Assembly (NCBI GenBank): GCA_017880775.1
Contig: JADGRQ010000002.1
Coordinates: 62,001-126,000, forward strand
DNA length: 64,000 bases
Source of the DNA: Burkholderiales bacterium
Lineage (GTDB): Bacteria > Pseudomonadota > Gammaproteobacteria > Burkholderiales > SG8-39
Direction: 5' to 3'
The position numbers and the translations under genes are program-made. Under the pieces are notes generated by a model. The model was given only the letters and a program-made list of their open reading frames with translations, was not told the origin of the DNA and ran no database searches. Positions 26,748 through 36,249 of the stretch are shown one piece after another. Each line of letters starts with the position of its first letter. Within the stretch, counting starts at the first letter, position 1.

Positions 26748-27623
26748 TCAATCCTTCGCCAGCAAATTCATCAACGACGACGTGTCCCACCGCTTGCCAC
26801 CCCGCGCCTGCACCTGCGCATAGAACTGGTCGACCAGCGCCGCCACCGGCAATCGCGCGCCGTTCTTGTTCGCTTCCTGCAGGCAGATGCCGAGGTCCTT
26901 TCTCATCCAGTCCACCGCGAAGCCGAAACCATCGAACTTGACTTCGTTCATCTGCTTCCAGCGGTTTTCCATCTGCCACGATCCCGCAGCGCCCTTGGAG
27001 ATCACCGCAATCACTTTCTCCATGTCGAGCCCGGCCTTCTTGCCGAAGTTGAGCCCTTCGGCGAGTCCCTGCAGGAGACCTGCGATGACGATCTGGTTGA
27101 CCATCTTGGTGAGCTGGCCGGCGCCGGAGGTACCGATCAGCACACAGCTCTTGGCATAGAGATCGAGCACGGGCTTCGCCTTGGCGAACACGTCCTCCTC
27201 GCCGCCGCACATGATGCCCAGTTGCCCGCCCACCGCTCCGGCCTGGCCGCCTGAAACGGGCGCGTCGACGAAGCCGATGCCCTTTTCCTTCGCCTTGGCG
27301 TGCACCTCGCGGGCGACGATGGCGCTGGCCGTGGTGTGGTCCACCAGGATCGCGCCCGTCTTCATTCCAGCCAGCGCGCCGTTGTCGCCATAGACCACCG
27401 AGCGCACGTCGTCGTCGTTGCCGACGCACATCGCCACCAGCTCAGCGCCCTGCGCGGCCTCGCGCGCGGTGGCTGCGGACTTGCCGCCGTACTCCTTTGT
27501 CCACTGCGCGGCCTTGGCCGCGTTACGGTTGTATACGGTGACTTGGTGGCCGCCCTTTTTCAGCAGGTGGCCGGCCATCGGGTAGCCCATCACGCCCAGT
27601 CCGAGGAAAGCGAGCTTTGCCAT
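26748..27623 (-). CDS. NAD(P)-dependent beta-hydroxyacid dehydrogenase (3-hydroxyisobutyrate dehydrogenase family)
   Basis: A 291-residue oxidoreductase. Rossmann motif 'LGLGVMGYPMAGHLLKKG' is at the N-terminus, 'VDAPVSGGQAGAVGGQLGIM' is the substrate-binding DAPVSGG motif, and 'KMVNQIVIAG' contains the catalytic Lys. It could act on 3-hydroxyisobutyrate, tartronate semialdehyde or glyoxylate. ATG 27623 with GGAG 7 bases upstream is preferred over the TTG 12 bases before it. The gene diverges from recA and does not belong to its operon. Confidence 0.9.
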   Translation of the reverse strand: MAKLAFLGLGVMGYPMAGHLLKKGGHQVTVYNRNAAKAAQWTKEYGGKSAATAREAAQGAELVAMCVGNDDDVRSVVYGDNGALAGMKTGAILVDHTTASAIVAREVHAKAKEKGIGFVDAPVSGGQAGAVGGQLGIMCGGEEDVFAKAKPVLDLYAKSCVLIGTSGAGQLTKMVNQIVIAGLLQGLAEGLNFGKKAGLDMEKVIAVISKGAAGSWQMENRWKQMNEVKFDGFGFAVDWMRKDLGICLQEANKNGARLPVAALVDQFYAQVQARGGKRWDTSSLMNLLAKD

Positions 27624-27678
27624 GGTTTTCTCCAAGAGGTTGTTCTGATTGAGGAAAGGCGGATGTTACACCGGGGCG

Positions 27679-27706
27679 TTGACAGCGCCGCGTCAACCAC
27701 TACAAT
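27679..27706 (+). promoter_or_regulatory. recA promoter, -35 TTGACA and -10 TACAAT
   Basis: TTGACA (27679-27684) and TACAAT (27701-27706) with a 16-base spacer form the best sigma-70 promoter seen in the window. It lies 100 bases before recA ATG. Confidence 0.75.
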
Positions 27707-27708
27707 GC

Positions 27709-27726
27709 ATGGACGTTTATACAGTA
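27709..27726 (+). promoter_or_regulatory. imperfect LexA box at the recA start site
   Basis: Read on the minus strand the site is TACTGTATAAACGTCCAT: one half-site TACTGTATA is perfect, while the other (ACAG expected) reads CCAT. Its place directly behind the -10 element is where a LexA operator of recA belongs, so weak SOS control is inferred. Confidence 0.45.
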
Positions 27727-27805
27727 TCCGGCGTCGGCCCGGGTGACCGTCTGGAAAAGGCAGTGCCTGCCGAAGATGTCGACCAGTAAACGAGAGGGGT
27801 GAATT

Positions 27806-28866
<1,061 letters not shown>

Positions 28867-28870
<4 letters not shown>

Positions 28871-29331
28871 CGGACCGGCCTGACACCTCGGTCGAACTGA
28901 CGGCGAGGGCGCTCAGGCACCTCGCTAGGCGCGAGCATTCGCGCAAGGAGCTCGCGCGCAAGCTCGCGCCGCACGCGGAATCGGGCGAGGCGCTCGAGGC
29001 GCTGCTTGATGCGCTCGCGGCGAAGAAGCAGTTATCGGATTCGCGCTACGCCGAGGCGCGCGCCCACCAGATGTTGCGCAAATACGGCGCCGCACGCATC
29101 GCGCTCGATCTGCGCGGCAAGGGCGTAGCCGACGACACCATCGCAGCCGCGACGGCCGCGGCGGGTGCGAGCGACCTCGAGCGCGCCGTCGCGATCCTGC
29201 GCCGCAGGTTCCGCGCGCCCGCCGCCTCGCGCGAGGAGCGCGCGCGGCGCGCACGCTTTCTCCAGAGCCGCGGTTTTCCCTTCGACGTGATCAGAAGCGC
29301 GCTGGGCCTGTCATCCACCGAGCCTGAATAG
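28867..29331 (+). CDS. recX: regulatory protein RecX
   Basis: A 154-residue RecX with the three-helix repeats typical of the family ('[20 protein letters not shown]', '[19 protein letters not shown]', '[17 protein letters not shown]'). RecX binds and inhibits RecA filaments. The GTG start at 28867 overlaps the recA stop, ensuring coupled translation. Confidence 0.95.
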
Positions 29332-29379
29332 GCGTTCATCTCCTGACGCAGCCTACGCTGCGAAAAGGGGGTGATAGTC

Positions 29380-29718
29380 ATGGAACAGGCACAAGCATTG
29401 GCGATCGTCAGATCGCTCGCGGCCGGCGTGGACCCGGAAAGCGGGGAAGTGTTTCCGCCCGAGAGCGCATACCAGCGCCCGCAGATCGTGCGCGCGTTGT
29501 ACGCGGCGGCCGAGGCGCTGGATCGTAGCGAGCGCTTCGAGCGGCGCAAGGCCCAGCTTCCAGCCAAGACCGGCGAGCCGTGGTTGGAGGAAGAAGACCG
29601 CAGGTTGCTCGCCGCATTCGACGCCGGCGGCGCGCTCGCGGAACTCGCGGCCGCGCACCAGCGCACGCAGACGGGAATCCGCGCCCGGCTGGTGAAGTAC
29701 GGCCGCCTCGCGGCCTGA
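29380..29718 (+). CDS. hypothetical protein with a C-terminal helix-turn-helix-like segment
   Basis: A 112-residue protein from ATG 29380, 8 bases behind a G-rich Shine-Dalgarno. The N-terminal half ('IVRSLAAGVDPESGEVFPPE', then 'YQRPQIVRALYAAAEALD') and the C-terminal half ('EEDRRLLAAFDAGGALAELA', 'HQRTQTGIRARLVKYGRL') resemble a short conserved family of unknown function. The end looks like a DNA-binding helical motif that also occurs at the C-terminus of some nucleases and helicases. It stands alone between recX and alaS. No function is assigned. Confidence 0.75.
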   Translation: MEQAQALAIVRSLAAGVDPESGEVFPPESAYQRPQIVRALYAAAEALDRSERFERRKAQLPAKTGEPWLEEEDRRLLAAFDAGGALAELAAAHQRTQTGIRARLVKYGRLAA

Positions 29719-29731
29719 ACGTCGAAGGCGG

Positions 29732-29749
29732 GCGGCGTCCGGACGCCGC
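29732..29749. repeat. 18-bp perfect palindrome before alaS
   Basis: GCGGCGTCC joined to GGACGCCGC is a perfect palindrome 13 bases after the hypothetical gene, followed by TTGCCCTTCCCTTT. It may be a weak terminator for that gene or an operator near the alaS -10-like TAGAAT (29763-29768). Confidence 0.4.
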
Positions 29750-29777
29750 TTGCCCTTCCCTTTAGAATAGCGGACCC

Positions 29778-32393
29778 ATGAAAAGCGCCGACATCCGCAG
29801 CAGTTTTCTCGAGTACTTCAAATCCAAGGGGCATGCCGTCGTTGCCTCGAGCCCGCTGGTGCCGAACAACGATCCGACGCTGCTGTTCGTCAATTCGGGC
29901 ATGGTGCAGTTCAAGGACGTGTTCCTCGGCAAGGACAAGCGTGCGTATGCGCGCGCCACCACCTCGCAGCGCTGCGTGCGCGCCGGTGGCAAGCACAACG
30001 ACCTGGAAAATGTCGGCTACACCGCGCGCCACCACACGTTCTTCGAGATGCTGGGCAATTTCTCGTTCGGCGATTACTTCAAGCAGGATGCGATCCGCTA
30101 CGCCTGGGAACTTCTTACGCAGGTATACAAGCTGCCGGCCGACAAGCTGTGGGTGACGGTGTACCAGACCGACGATGAGGCCTACGAACTGTGGGCGAAG
30201 GACATCGGCGTGCCGCCCGAGCGGATCGTGCGCGTCGGCGACAGGCCGGGCGGGCAGAAATACCAGTCGGACAATTTCTGGCAGATGGCCGACACCGGCC
30301 CCTGCGGGCCGTGCAGCGAGATCTTCTACGACCACGGACCGGGTATCGCCGGCGGCCCACCGGGATCGGCGGACGCGGACGGCGACCGCTATATCGAGAT
30401 CTGGAACCTGGTGTTCATGCAATTCAACCGCGACGACAAGGGCGTGATGCATCCGCTGCCCAGGCCCTCGGTGGACACCGGCATGGGCCTGGAGCGCATC
30501 GCCGCCGTGCTGCAGCGCGTGCACTCGAATTACGAGATCGACCTGTTCCAGGACCTGATCAAGGCCGCGGCGCGCGAGACCGGGACGAAGGATCTGAAGA
30601 GCCCGTCGCTCAACGTGATCGCCGACCACATCCGTGCATGCGGCTTCCTCATCGTCGATGGCGTGATCCCCGGCAATGAAGGCCGCGGCTACGTGCTGCG
30701 CCGGATCATCCGCCGCGCGATCCGCCACGGCTACAAACTGGGCCAGAAGAAGCCGTTCTTCCACCGTGTCGTCGCCGAGCTGGACCAGGCGATGGGCGAT
30801 GCCTACCCCGAGCTGCGCGCCGCGAAGGAGCGGGTGGTGCAGGTTCTGAAGGTCGAGGAAGAGCGCTTCGCCGAGACGCTCGAGAACGGCATGCAGGTGC
30901 TGGAGGGCGCGCTCGCTTCGGGCGATCGGCTGCTCGACGGCGAAACCGCGTTCAAGCTCTACGATACCTTCGGCTTCCCCGTGGACCTCACCGCAGATAT
31001 CCTGCGGGAGCGCGGCGTGCAACTGGATATGGCCGGTTTCGAGGCGGCCATGCAAGCCCAGCGCGAGCGCGCGCGCGCTGCCTCGAAGTTCTCGATGGCG
31101 GCGGGTCTGGACTACTCCGGCACCAGGACCGAGTTCCGCGGCTACGATACGCTCACACTGAAGAGCAGGGTCATTGCGCTGTATCGCGAAGGCGCGCAGG
31201 TGCAAGCGCTGAGTGCGGGGGAGTCGGGCGTGGTGGTGCTCGACAAGACCCCGTTCTATGCCGAGTCCGGCGGCCAGGTCGGCGATCGCGGCGAAATTTC
31301 CGCCGCGGGCGGAACCTTCGCCGTCGAGGACACGCAGAAAATCCAAGCCGACGTATTCGGCCACCACGGCACGGTCAAGGCCGGCGCGATCAGGGCCGGG
31401 GACGAAGTGACTTCACAGGTGGACACTGTGTCGCGCGCGCGCGCCGCGTGGAACCACTCGGCCACGCATCTGATGCATGCCGCGCTGCGTTCGGTGCTCG
31501 GCAAGCACGTCCAGCAAAAGGGATCGCTGGTCGATTTCCAGCGCACGCGCTTCGACTTCTCGCACAACGCTGCAATGAGCGGCGAGGAGATTCGCCGCGT
31601 CGAGACGCTGGTGAACGACGCGATCCGGCGCAACCACGAGGTCTCCGCGAAGGTCATGAAGTACGACGATGCGATCAAGGCCGGCGCGATGGCGCTATTC
31701 GGCGAGAAATACGGCGATGAGGTGCGCGTAATCGGCATGGGTGATTTCTCGACCGAGCTTTGCGGCGGCACGCATGTGCGCCGCACCGGTGACATCGGCT
31801 TGTTCAAGATCGTCTCGGAAGGCGGCGTTGCGGCCGGTATCCGGCGTGTCGAGGCGGTGACCGCCGCCGGCGCCCTTGCATGGGTGCAGGACAACGAAGC
31901 GAGGCTCGACGAGGCTGCGAATGCGTTGAAGACGCAGCCGCAGGACGTTTCGCAAAAAATCGCGCAGGTGCTCGACCACGTAAAGGCGCTGGAAAAGGAA
32001 ATCTCGCGCCTCAAGTTGAAACTCGCCGGCTCGCAGGGCGATGACCTCGCGTCGAAGGCGGTGGACGTGAAGGGCGCGAAAGTCCTCGCCGCCACGCTCG
32101 AAGGCGCCGATGCAAAGGCATTGCGCGAGACCATGGACAAGCTGAAGGACCGGCTGAAAAGCGCAGCCATCGTGCTCGGTGCGGTGAACGGTGGCAAGGT
32201 CGCGCTGATCGCCGGGGTCACCGCCGATCTGACGGCTAGGGTCAAGGCGGGCGAACTGGTCAATTTCGTCGCCCAGCAGGTGGGAGGCAAGGGCGGCGGG
32301 CGCCCGGACATGGCGCAAGCGGGCGGCACCGAGCCGGCGAAGCTCGCGGCCGCGCTGGCAACGGTCAAGGACTGGGTTGGCGAGCGAGTTTAG
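29778..32393 (+). CDS. alaS: alanine--tRNA ligase
   Basis: An 871-residue AlaRS. Class II aminoacylation domain: motif '[19 protein letters not shown]' at the N-terminus, '[19 protein letters not shown]' and '[12 protein letters not shown]'. The editing domain has '[12 protein letters not shown]' (HxxxH) and '[11 protein letters not shown]' (CxxxH). The C-Ala domain ends with '[15 protein letters not shown]'. All catalytic and editing residues are in place. A TAGAAT lies 9 bases before the ATG. The DUF6152 remnant begins right after the stop. Confidence 0.98.
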   Translation: MKSADIRSSFLEYFKSKGHAVVASSPLVPNNDPTLLFVNSGMVQFKDVFLGKDKRAYARATTSQRCVRAGGKHNDLENVGYTARHHTFFEMLGNFSFGDYFKQDAIRYAWELLTQVYKLPADKLWVTVYQTDDEAYELWAKDIGVPPERIVRVGDRPGGQKYQSDNFWQMADTGPCGPCSEIFYDHGPGIAGGPPGSADADGDRYIEIWNLVFMQFNRDDKGVMHPLPRPSVDTGMGLERIAAVLQRVHSNYEIDLFQDLIKAAARETGTKDLKSPSLNVIADHIRACGFLIVDGVIPGNEGRGYVLRRIIRRAIRHGYKLGQKKPFFHRVVAELDQAMGDAYPELRAAKERVVQVLKVEEERFAETLENGMQVLEGALASGDRLLDGETAFKLYDTFGFPVDLTADILRERGVQLDMAGFEAAMQAQRERARAASKFSMAAGLDYSGTRTEFRGYDTLTLKSRVIALYREGAQVQALSAGESGVVVLDKTPFYAESGGQVGDRGEISAAGGTFAVEDTQKIQADVFGHHGTVKAGAIRAGDEVTSQVDTVSRARAAWNHSATHLMHAALRSVLGKHVQQKGSLVDFQRTRFDFSHNAAMSGEEIRRVETLVNDAIRRNHEVSAKVMKYDDAIKAGAMALFGEKYGDEVRVIGMGDFSTELCGGTHVRRTGDIGLFKIVSEGGVAAGIRRVEAVTAAGALAWVQDNEARLDEAANALKTQPQDVSQKIAQVLDHVKALEKEISRLKLKLAGSQGDDLASKAVDVKGAKVLAATLEGADAKALRETMDKLKDRLKSAAIVLGAVNGGKVALIAGVTADLTARVKAGELVNFVAQQVGGKGGGRPDMAQAGGTEPAKLAAALATVKDWVGERV

Positions 32394-32510
32394 GTTCTGA
32401 TCGCGTGGCTCGGCATCCCTTCGGTTTCGGCGCTCGCGCACCGTGGCTGGAGCGAGTACGACTCCGACAAGTTGCTCAGGCTTTCGGGCAAGATACCTGA
32501 GCCGGTCTAG
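32394..32510 (+). pseudogene. remnant of a DUF6152-family exported protein
   Basis: Directly after the alaS stop, an open frame without a start codon encodes 38 residues: a signal-peptide-like 'LIAWLGIPSVSALA' followed by 'HRGWSEYDSDKLLRLSGKI', then a stop. This resembles the N-terminus of DUF6152 proteins, where the signal cleavage site is followed by HHGWSxYD. Both the beginning and the remaining two thirds are missing. The similarity is recalled, not computed. Confidence 0.5.
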
Positions 32511-33487
32511 AACCCGATTCGCTGTTTTCTGGCGTTGCGCGGGTCCTGGATGTCTTCCGGCCGGAGTTCGGCGCGACCGGCCAGCTTGGCGTTGCCGAAC
32601 CCCGATTGGAGCGCACGGCGCATTTCGCGGGGGGACAGGCTCGAGAGCTTTTCGAGCACCGGCTCACCCGGTACCTCGGGAAAGCGCCGGCCCCAATCGT
32701 GCGCCTGCCGGATCTCGGCGTAGATGTTCTGCGCGATCCGCACCGCGCCTTGCGCATCCGGTGCCTCGATTTCGTACACGTTCATGCGGTTGAGGATAGG
32801 CTCCGGGATCAGCGTAGCGTCGTTCGCGGTGGCGAACCATACGGCGCCCGAGGCGTCGATCGGCAGGTCGACGAATTCGTCGACGAAGTGCGTCGCGGTG
32901 TCGCCTTCGAGCAACGCGTAGAGCGCGCCGAGCGGGTCGTAATGCCCCTCGGCCGAGGCCTTGTCGATCTCGTCTATCACCATTACCGGATTGGCGTAGT
33001 CGCCGTTGAGGAAGGTTTCGAACACCTTGCCCGGCTTGGCGTTCTTCCACTGCGACGACGCACCCGACAGGATCCAGCCGGCGGTGAGCGAACTCATCGG
33101 CACAAAGCCGTAGCCCGTGCCGATCAACTCGGCGATGCGGCGCACGAAATGCGTTTTGCCGATACCGGGTTCGCCGAGCAGCAGCATCGGCGGGAGTTCG
33201 ATGCCGTCATTCGAGTCGATGCACAGCGCGAGGTGCTTGCGGACATCCTCGATCGCCTCGGCGAAATTGGGCAGGTCTTCGGCAAGTTCCGCCATGTCGG
33301 GCATCGCCGAGGGTTTGACCGTGAAGCGCTGGCCGCCGATGCGCAGCATTTTCTCGTAGACGGCGCGCAGGGCTTCGTTGGCGCCGGGGGCGAGGTCGGC
33401 AAGGGCCCTTTCGACCCCGGCGACCGCGTAAACGTCGCGGAATCCCGCTATCGGGATTGCCAGTGGTGCTGTGACGGATGCTGACAT
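32507..33487 (-). CDS. AAA family ATPase, Lon-like ATPase core without protease domain
   Basis: A 326-residue ATPase starting at ATG 33487 behind a strong AAGGAGG. Walker A 'LLLGEPGIGKTHFVRRIAEL' (about residue 105), Walker B 'PVMVIDEIDKA', sensor 1 'FATANDATLIPEPILNRM' and sensor 2 'LSPREMRRAL' follow the order of the Lon AAA module. There is no Ser-Lys protease domain and no N-terminal Lon substrate domain. It may act as a remodelling factor. It stands alone, convergent with alaS; the stop lies within the DUF6152 remnant. Confidence 0.85.
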   Translation of the reverse strand: MSASVTAPLAIPIAGFRDVYAVAGVERALADLAPGANEALRAVYEKMLRIGGQRFTVKPSAMPDMAELAEDLPNFAEAIEDVRKHLALCIDSNDGIELPPMLLLGEPGIGKTHFVRRIAELIGTGYGFVPMSSLTAGWILSGASSQWKNAKPGKVFETFLNGDYANPVMVIDEIDKASAEGHYDPLGALYALLEGDTATHFVDEFVDLPIDASGAVWFATANDATLIPEPILNRMNVYEIEAPDAQGAVRIAQNIYAEIRQAHDWGRRFPEVPGEPVLEKLSSLSPREMRRALQSGFGNAKLAGRAELRPEDIQDPRNARKQRIGF

Positions 33488-33670
33488 TTGTTGCCTCCTT
33501 GTTCGAGCCAGCCATGGAAAAGCTAGCACGACGCCTACTTTCAAGCAACACTCATACCAACGAGCATCGGCGCGCTTGCGTTGACCTTGAACCCGCTGCC
33601 GGTGGGAGTCGGGTTGCCCGAGTGCTGATCGGCCGCATATAGTCGGCGATTGCTGATGTTTGGAGGGGCC

Positions 33671-34108
33671 ATGACCTCGGCGAGTTTCCGGCCGGAAATC
33701 ACAGCGGAGGTATTCAACGGCCGCAGCGACGACCACCTGCCGGAACTGGTCGGAATTCGGATCCCGGCGGTCACACCCGAGGGCCTCGAAAGCCGGCTCG
33801 AAGTGCGCAAGGACCTGATGGCGCCGGACGGTTTTTTACACGCTGCGACGGTGATCGCGCTCGCGGACACCAGTTGCGGATATGGCACGGTGGCGAATCT
33901 CCCACAGGGCGCAGCCCGCTTTACCACCATCGAGCTGAAGGCCAATTTCCTCGGCACGCTGCGCAAGGGCGCGATCTTCTGCCGCGCTACTCCGGTGCAT
34001 CTGGGGCGCACCACCCACGTGCGCGACGCGATGGTGACCGACCAAGCCAGCGGCAAGAGCATCGCTCTTTTCCGTTGCACCCAGATAGTGCTTTGGCCCA
34101 AGGCCTGA
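33671..34108 (+). CDS. PaaI-family thioesterase (hotdog fold)
   Basis: A 145-residue hotdog protein. 'LMAPDGFLHAATVIALADTS' matches the PaaI/YbdB motif (G-x-xHGG-type segment with an Asp one turn later), and 'TIELKANFLGTLRKGAIFCR' is the second conserved strand pair. The catalytic 'HGG' reads 'HAA', a deviation that might affect activity or substrate choice. ATG 33671 is preceded by GGAGG. The gene ends 62 bases before the aroG leader peptide. Confidence 0.85.
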   Translation: MTSASFRPEITAEVFNGRSDDHLPELVGIRIPAVTPEGLESRLEVRKDLMAPDGFLHAATVIALADTSCGYGTVANLPQGAARFTTIELKANFLGTLRKGAIFCRATPVHLGRTTHVRDAMVTDQASGKSIALFRCTQIVLWPKA

Positions 34109-34170
34109 ACCCGGAGCCCGGGCTTGCGCACCGCACAGCAAGCGTGCTTCAATCGATACCGGAGCAATTG

Positions 34171-34236
34171 ATGTCCCGCACGTTCGGCCAGTTGTTTTTC
34201 TTCTTCCCGCGCCCGCTGGCGGAGGGGATCGTCTAG
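34171..34236 (+). CDS. phenylalanine-rich leader peptide of aroG
   Basis: A 21-codon ORF with GGAG 6 bases before its ATG encodes 'MSRTFGQLFFFFPRPLAEGI' plus a final Val. Five of 21 codons are Phe, four consecutive (TTT TTC TTC TTC, 34195-34206). It precedes a terminator hairpin and the DAHP synthase gene. By analogy with the E. coli pheA leader peptide, ribosome stalling on these codons would report charged tRNA-Phe. The peptide itself is probably discarded. Confidence 0.8.
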   Translation: MSRTFGQLFFFFPRPLAEGIV

Positions 34237-34269
34237 GCACGCAAAGGACACCCGAAAAAACCGCCAGCG
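34186..34269 (+). promoter_or_regulatory. attenuator segments 1-3 (anti-terminator) of aroG leader
   Basis: Segment 1 GCCAG (34187-34191) can pair with CTGGC (34216-34220) in segment 2. Segment 2 CGCTGGCGG (34214-34222) is perfectly complementary over 9 bases to segment 3 CCGCCAGCG (34261-34269), whose first 7 bases are the left arm of the terminator. A ribosome stalled on the Phe codons would cover segment 1, letting 2 pair with 3 and preventing termination. Confidence 0.75.
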
Positions 34270-34293
34270 CCGCAATGCCTGGCGGTTTTTTTT
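34255..34293 (+). terminator. intrinsic terminator (attenuator 3:4 hairpin)
   Basis: AAAAAACCGCCAG (34255-34267) pairs with CTGGCGGTTTTTT (34279-34291), a 13-bp stem with an 11-base loop, followed by a run of eight T. It lies between the leader peptide and aroG, 20 bases before the aroG ATG. Confidence 0.9.
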
Positions 34294-34313
34294 ACCCCGA
34301 TCCGGAGAGTTTC

Positions 34314-35429
34314 ATGACCAAGACCGCTGACAGCTTCCCCGCGCAAGCGCCGCTCGACCGTACATCGCTGACCGATGACCAAAGAATCCAGGACATCGTG
34401 CCGCTGCCGCCACCGGAAAATCTGATCCGCTTTTTTCCGATCCAGGGCACGATGGTCGAGACCCTGATCGCGCAAACGCGCCGCGAACTGAAGAAGATCC
34501 TGCACGGCCAATCCGACCGGCTGCTGGTGGTGATGGGCCCGTGCTCGATCCACGATCCGGCTGCGGCGGTCGACTACGCGCGCCGCCTCGCCGTCGAACG
34601 GATACGGCTGACCGCCGAACTCGAGATCGTGATGCGCGTGTACTTCGAAAAGCCGCGCACCACCGTGGGCTGGAAGGGGCTGATCAACGATCCGTACCTC
34701 GATGGCAGCTACCGTATCAATGAGGGCTTGCGCATCGCGCGCGACCTGCTGGTGAAGGTCAACGAGCAGGGCGTGCCGGCGGGCTCCGAGTTTCTCGACG
34801 TCATCTCGCCGCAGTACATCGGCGACCTGATTAGCTGGGGCGCGATCGGCGCGCGCACCACCGAGTCGCAGGTGCACCGCGAGCTGGCATCCGGCCTGTC
34901 GGCGCCGATCGGCTTCAAGAACGGCACCGATGGTAACGTCCGCATCGCGGTGGAGGCAATTCTCGCCGCGCAGCAGCGCCACCATTTTCTGTCGGTCCAC
35001 AAGAACGGGCAGGTGGCCATCGTAACCACCCGAGGCAACGACGACTGCCACATCATCCTGCGCGGGGGCCGCAAGCCGAATTACGATGCGCAAAGCGTGG
35101 CGGCAGCGGCTGCGGAACTCGAAAAGGAAGAGCTGCCCGCGCGGTTGATGATCGACTGCTCCCACGCCAATGCCGCCAAGCAGTTCAAGCGCCAGGCCGA
35201 AGTCGCGCGCGCCGTTGGCGAGCAGATCGCCGCAGGCGAGCAGCGCATCGTCGGGGTGATGGTGGAAAGCAACCTCGTGGAAGGCCGCCAGGAACTGCGC
35301 AAGCCGCTCGCCTATGGCCAAAGCATCACCGATCCGTGCCTGGGCTGGGACGACAGCGTGAGGCTGCTCGAGGGGTTCGCGGAGGCAGTGCGCAAGCGCC
35401 GCGGGTTGCGCAGGAAGAAGCCGGCCTGA
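34314..35429 (+). CDS. aroG: 3-deoxy-7-phosphoheptulonate synthase, class I
   Basis: DAHP synthase condenses PEP and erythrose-4-phosphate, the first step of aromatic amino acid synthesis. The 371-residue class I enzyme has 'LLVVMGPCSIHDPAAAVDYA' (metal-binding Cys), 'RVYFEKPRTTVGWKGLINDP', 'GIGARTTESQ'-type 'IGARTTESQVHRELASG', 'IGFKNGTDGN' and 'IDCSHANAAKQ'. The preceding Phe-codon attenuator suggests that this is the phenylalanine-controlled isozyme. ATG 34314 follows GGAGAG; there is no other gene in the transcript up to the TauE-like permease 31 bases later. Confidence 0.96.
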   Translation: MTKTADSFPAQAPLDRTSLTDDQRIQDIVPLPPPENLIRFFPIQGTMVETLIAQTRRELKKILHGQSDRLLVVMGPCSIHDPAAAVDYARRLAVERIRLTAELEIVMRVYFEKPRTTVGWKGLINDPYLDGSYRINEGLRIARDLLVKVNEQGVPAGSEFLDVISPQYIGDLISWGAIGARTTESQVHRELASGLSAPIGFKNGTDGNVRIAVEAILAAQQRHHFLSVHKNGQVAIVTTRGNDDCHIILRGGRKPNYDAQSVAAAAAELEKEELPARLMIDCSHANAAKQFKRQAEVARAVGEQIAAGEQRIVGVMVESNLVEGRQELRKPLAYGQSITDPCLGWDDSVRLLEGFAEAVRKRRGLRRKKPA

Positions 35430-35460
35430 ACACAAGCCGATACGGGCCGGGCCGGACCGC

Positions 35461-36201
35461 ATGGAATTCTCGCTCGCAACGGTGGCGCTGGCTTCGCTGA
35501 TCGTCGTCTCCGCCTATGTCGCGTTTGGCCTGACCGGTTTCGGCTCGACCGTGATTGCGCTGCCGCTGTTCGCGCAGGTGATGCCGCTCAAGTTCGCGGT
35601 GCCGCTGCTGATGCTGCTCGATCTAGTGGCGACGTTCGGTTTCGGGATGCGTTTTCGCAGAGGCATCCGGTTCGACGAGTTTGCCTGGCTGGTGCCGTTC
35701 CTGCTCGGCGGAATGGCGCTGGGCCTCACCGTGCTGATCCGGGTTCCCGAGCGTCCCCTGCTCGCGGTGCTGGGCGCGTTCGTGCTGGCATACGCCGCGT
35801 ACGGCATCACGCGACGCGGTGCGCCGATGCGCCTTGCGCGCGCATGGTGCGTGCCCGTCGGCCTCGCTGGCGGCGCGTTTTCGGCGCTGTTCGGTACCGG
35901 CGGGGTGCTGCTCGCGGCCTACAACGCCGGCCGGTTGCGGGACAAGGACCAGCTGCGCGCGACCAACGCCGCCGGCATCATGTTTACTTCACTGGTGCGC
36001 GTGGTCCTGTTCGGAGCGACCGGCCTGCTTGCGCAGGACCACCTGCTGCTGATGGCCGGCTGTCTGGTTCCGGCAATGTTCGCGGGGATCCTGGTCGGCA
36101 GCCGCCTGCACACAATGGTGCCGGCGGCAACCGTCGTACGCGCGCTGTACGGCATCCTGATCGTTTCCGGCTCGGCGCTGCTCGCCCGCGCCTGGGGCTG
36201 A
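35461..36201 (+). CDS. TauE/SafE family sulfite-exporter-like permease
   Basis: A 246-residue membrane protein with about eight helices and the TauE/SafE (DUF81) duplicated pattern: 'VAFGLTGFGSTVIALPLF' in the first half and 'GGAFSALFGTGGVLLAAY' in the second. These proteins are thought to move small organic or sulfur anions. The substrate cannot be told. The ATG start at 35461 has weak ribosome-binding context. Confidence 0.85.
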   Translation: MEFSLATVALASLIVVSAYVAFGLTGFGSTVIALPLFAQVMPLKFAVPLLMLLDLVATFGFGMRFRRGIRFDEFAWLVPFLLGGMALGLTVLIRVPERPLLAVLGAFVLAYAAYGITRRGAPMRLARAWCVPVGLAGGAFSALFGTGGVLLAAYNAGRLRDKDQLRATNAAGIMFTSLVRVVLFGATGLLAQDHLLLMAGCLVPAMFAGILVGSRLHTMVPAATVVRALYGILIVSGSALLARAWG

Positions 36202-36231
36202 GGCGCAACGGCTCGACGCGGCCTCGCTCCG

Positions 36232-36237
36232 TATAAT
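36232..36237 (+). promoter_or_regulatory. -10 element TATAAT before the glycosyltransferase gene
   Basis: A consensus TATAAT lies 12 bases upstream of the GTG start of the next gene; no -35 consensus is seen at 16-18 bases upstream. Confidence 0.35.
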
Positions 36238-36249
36238 CGTTTCCGATCC

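Noticed and set aside
27709-27726. A complete LexA box for recA
   Set aside because: Only one half-site matches; the other has two mismatches, so it is reported as imperfect.
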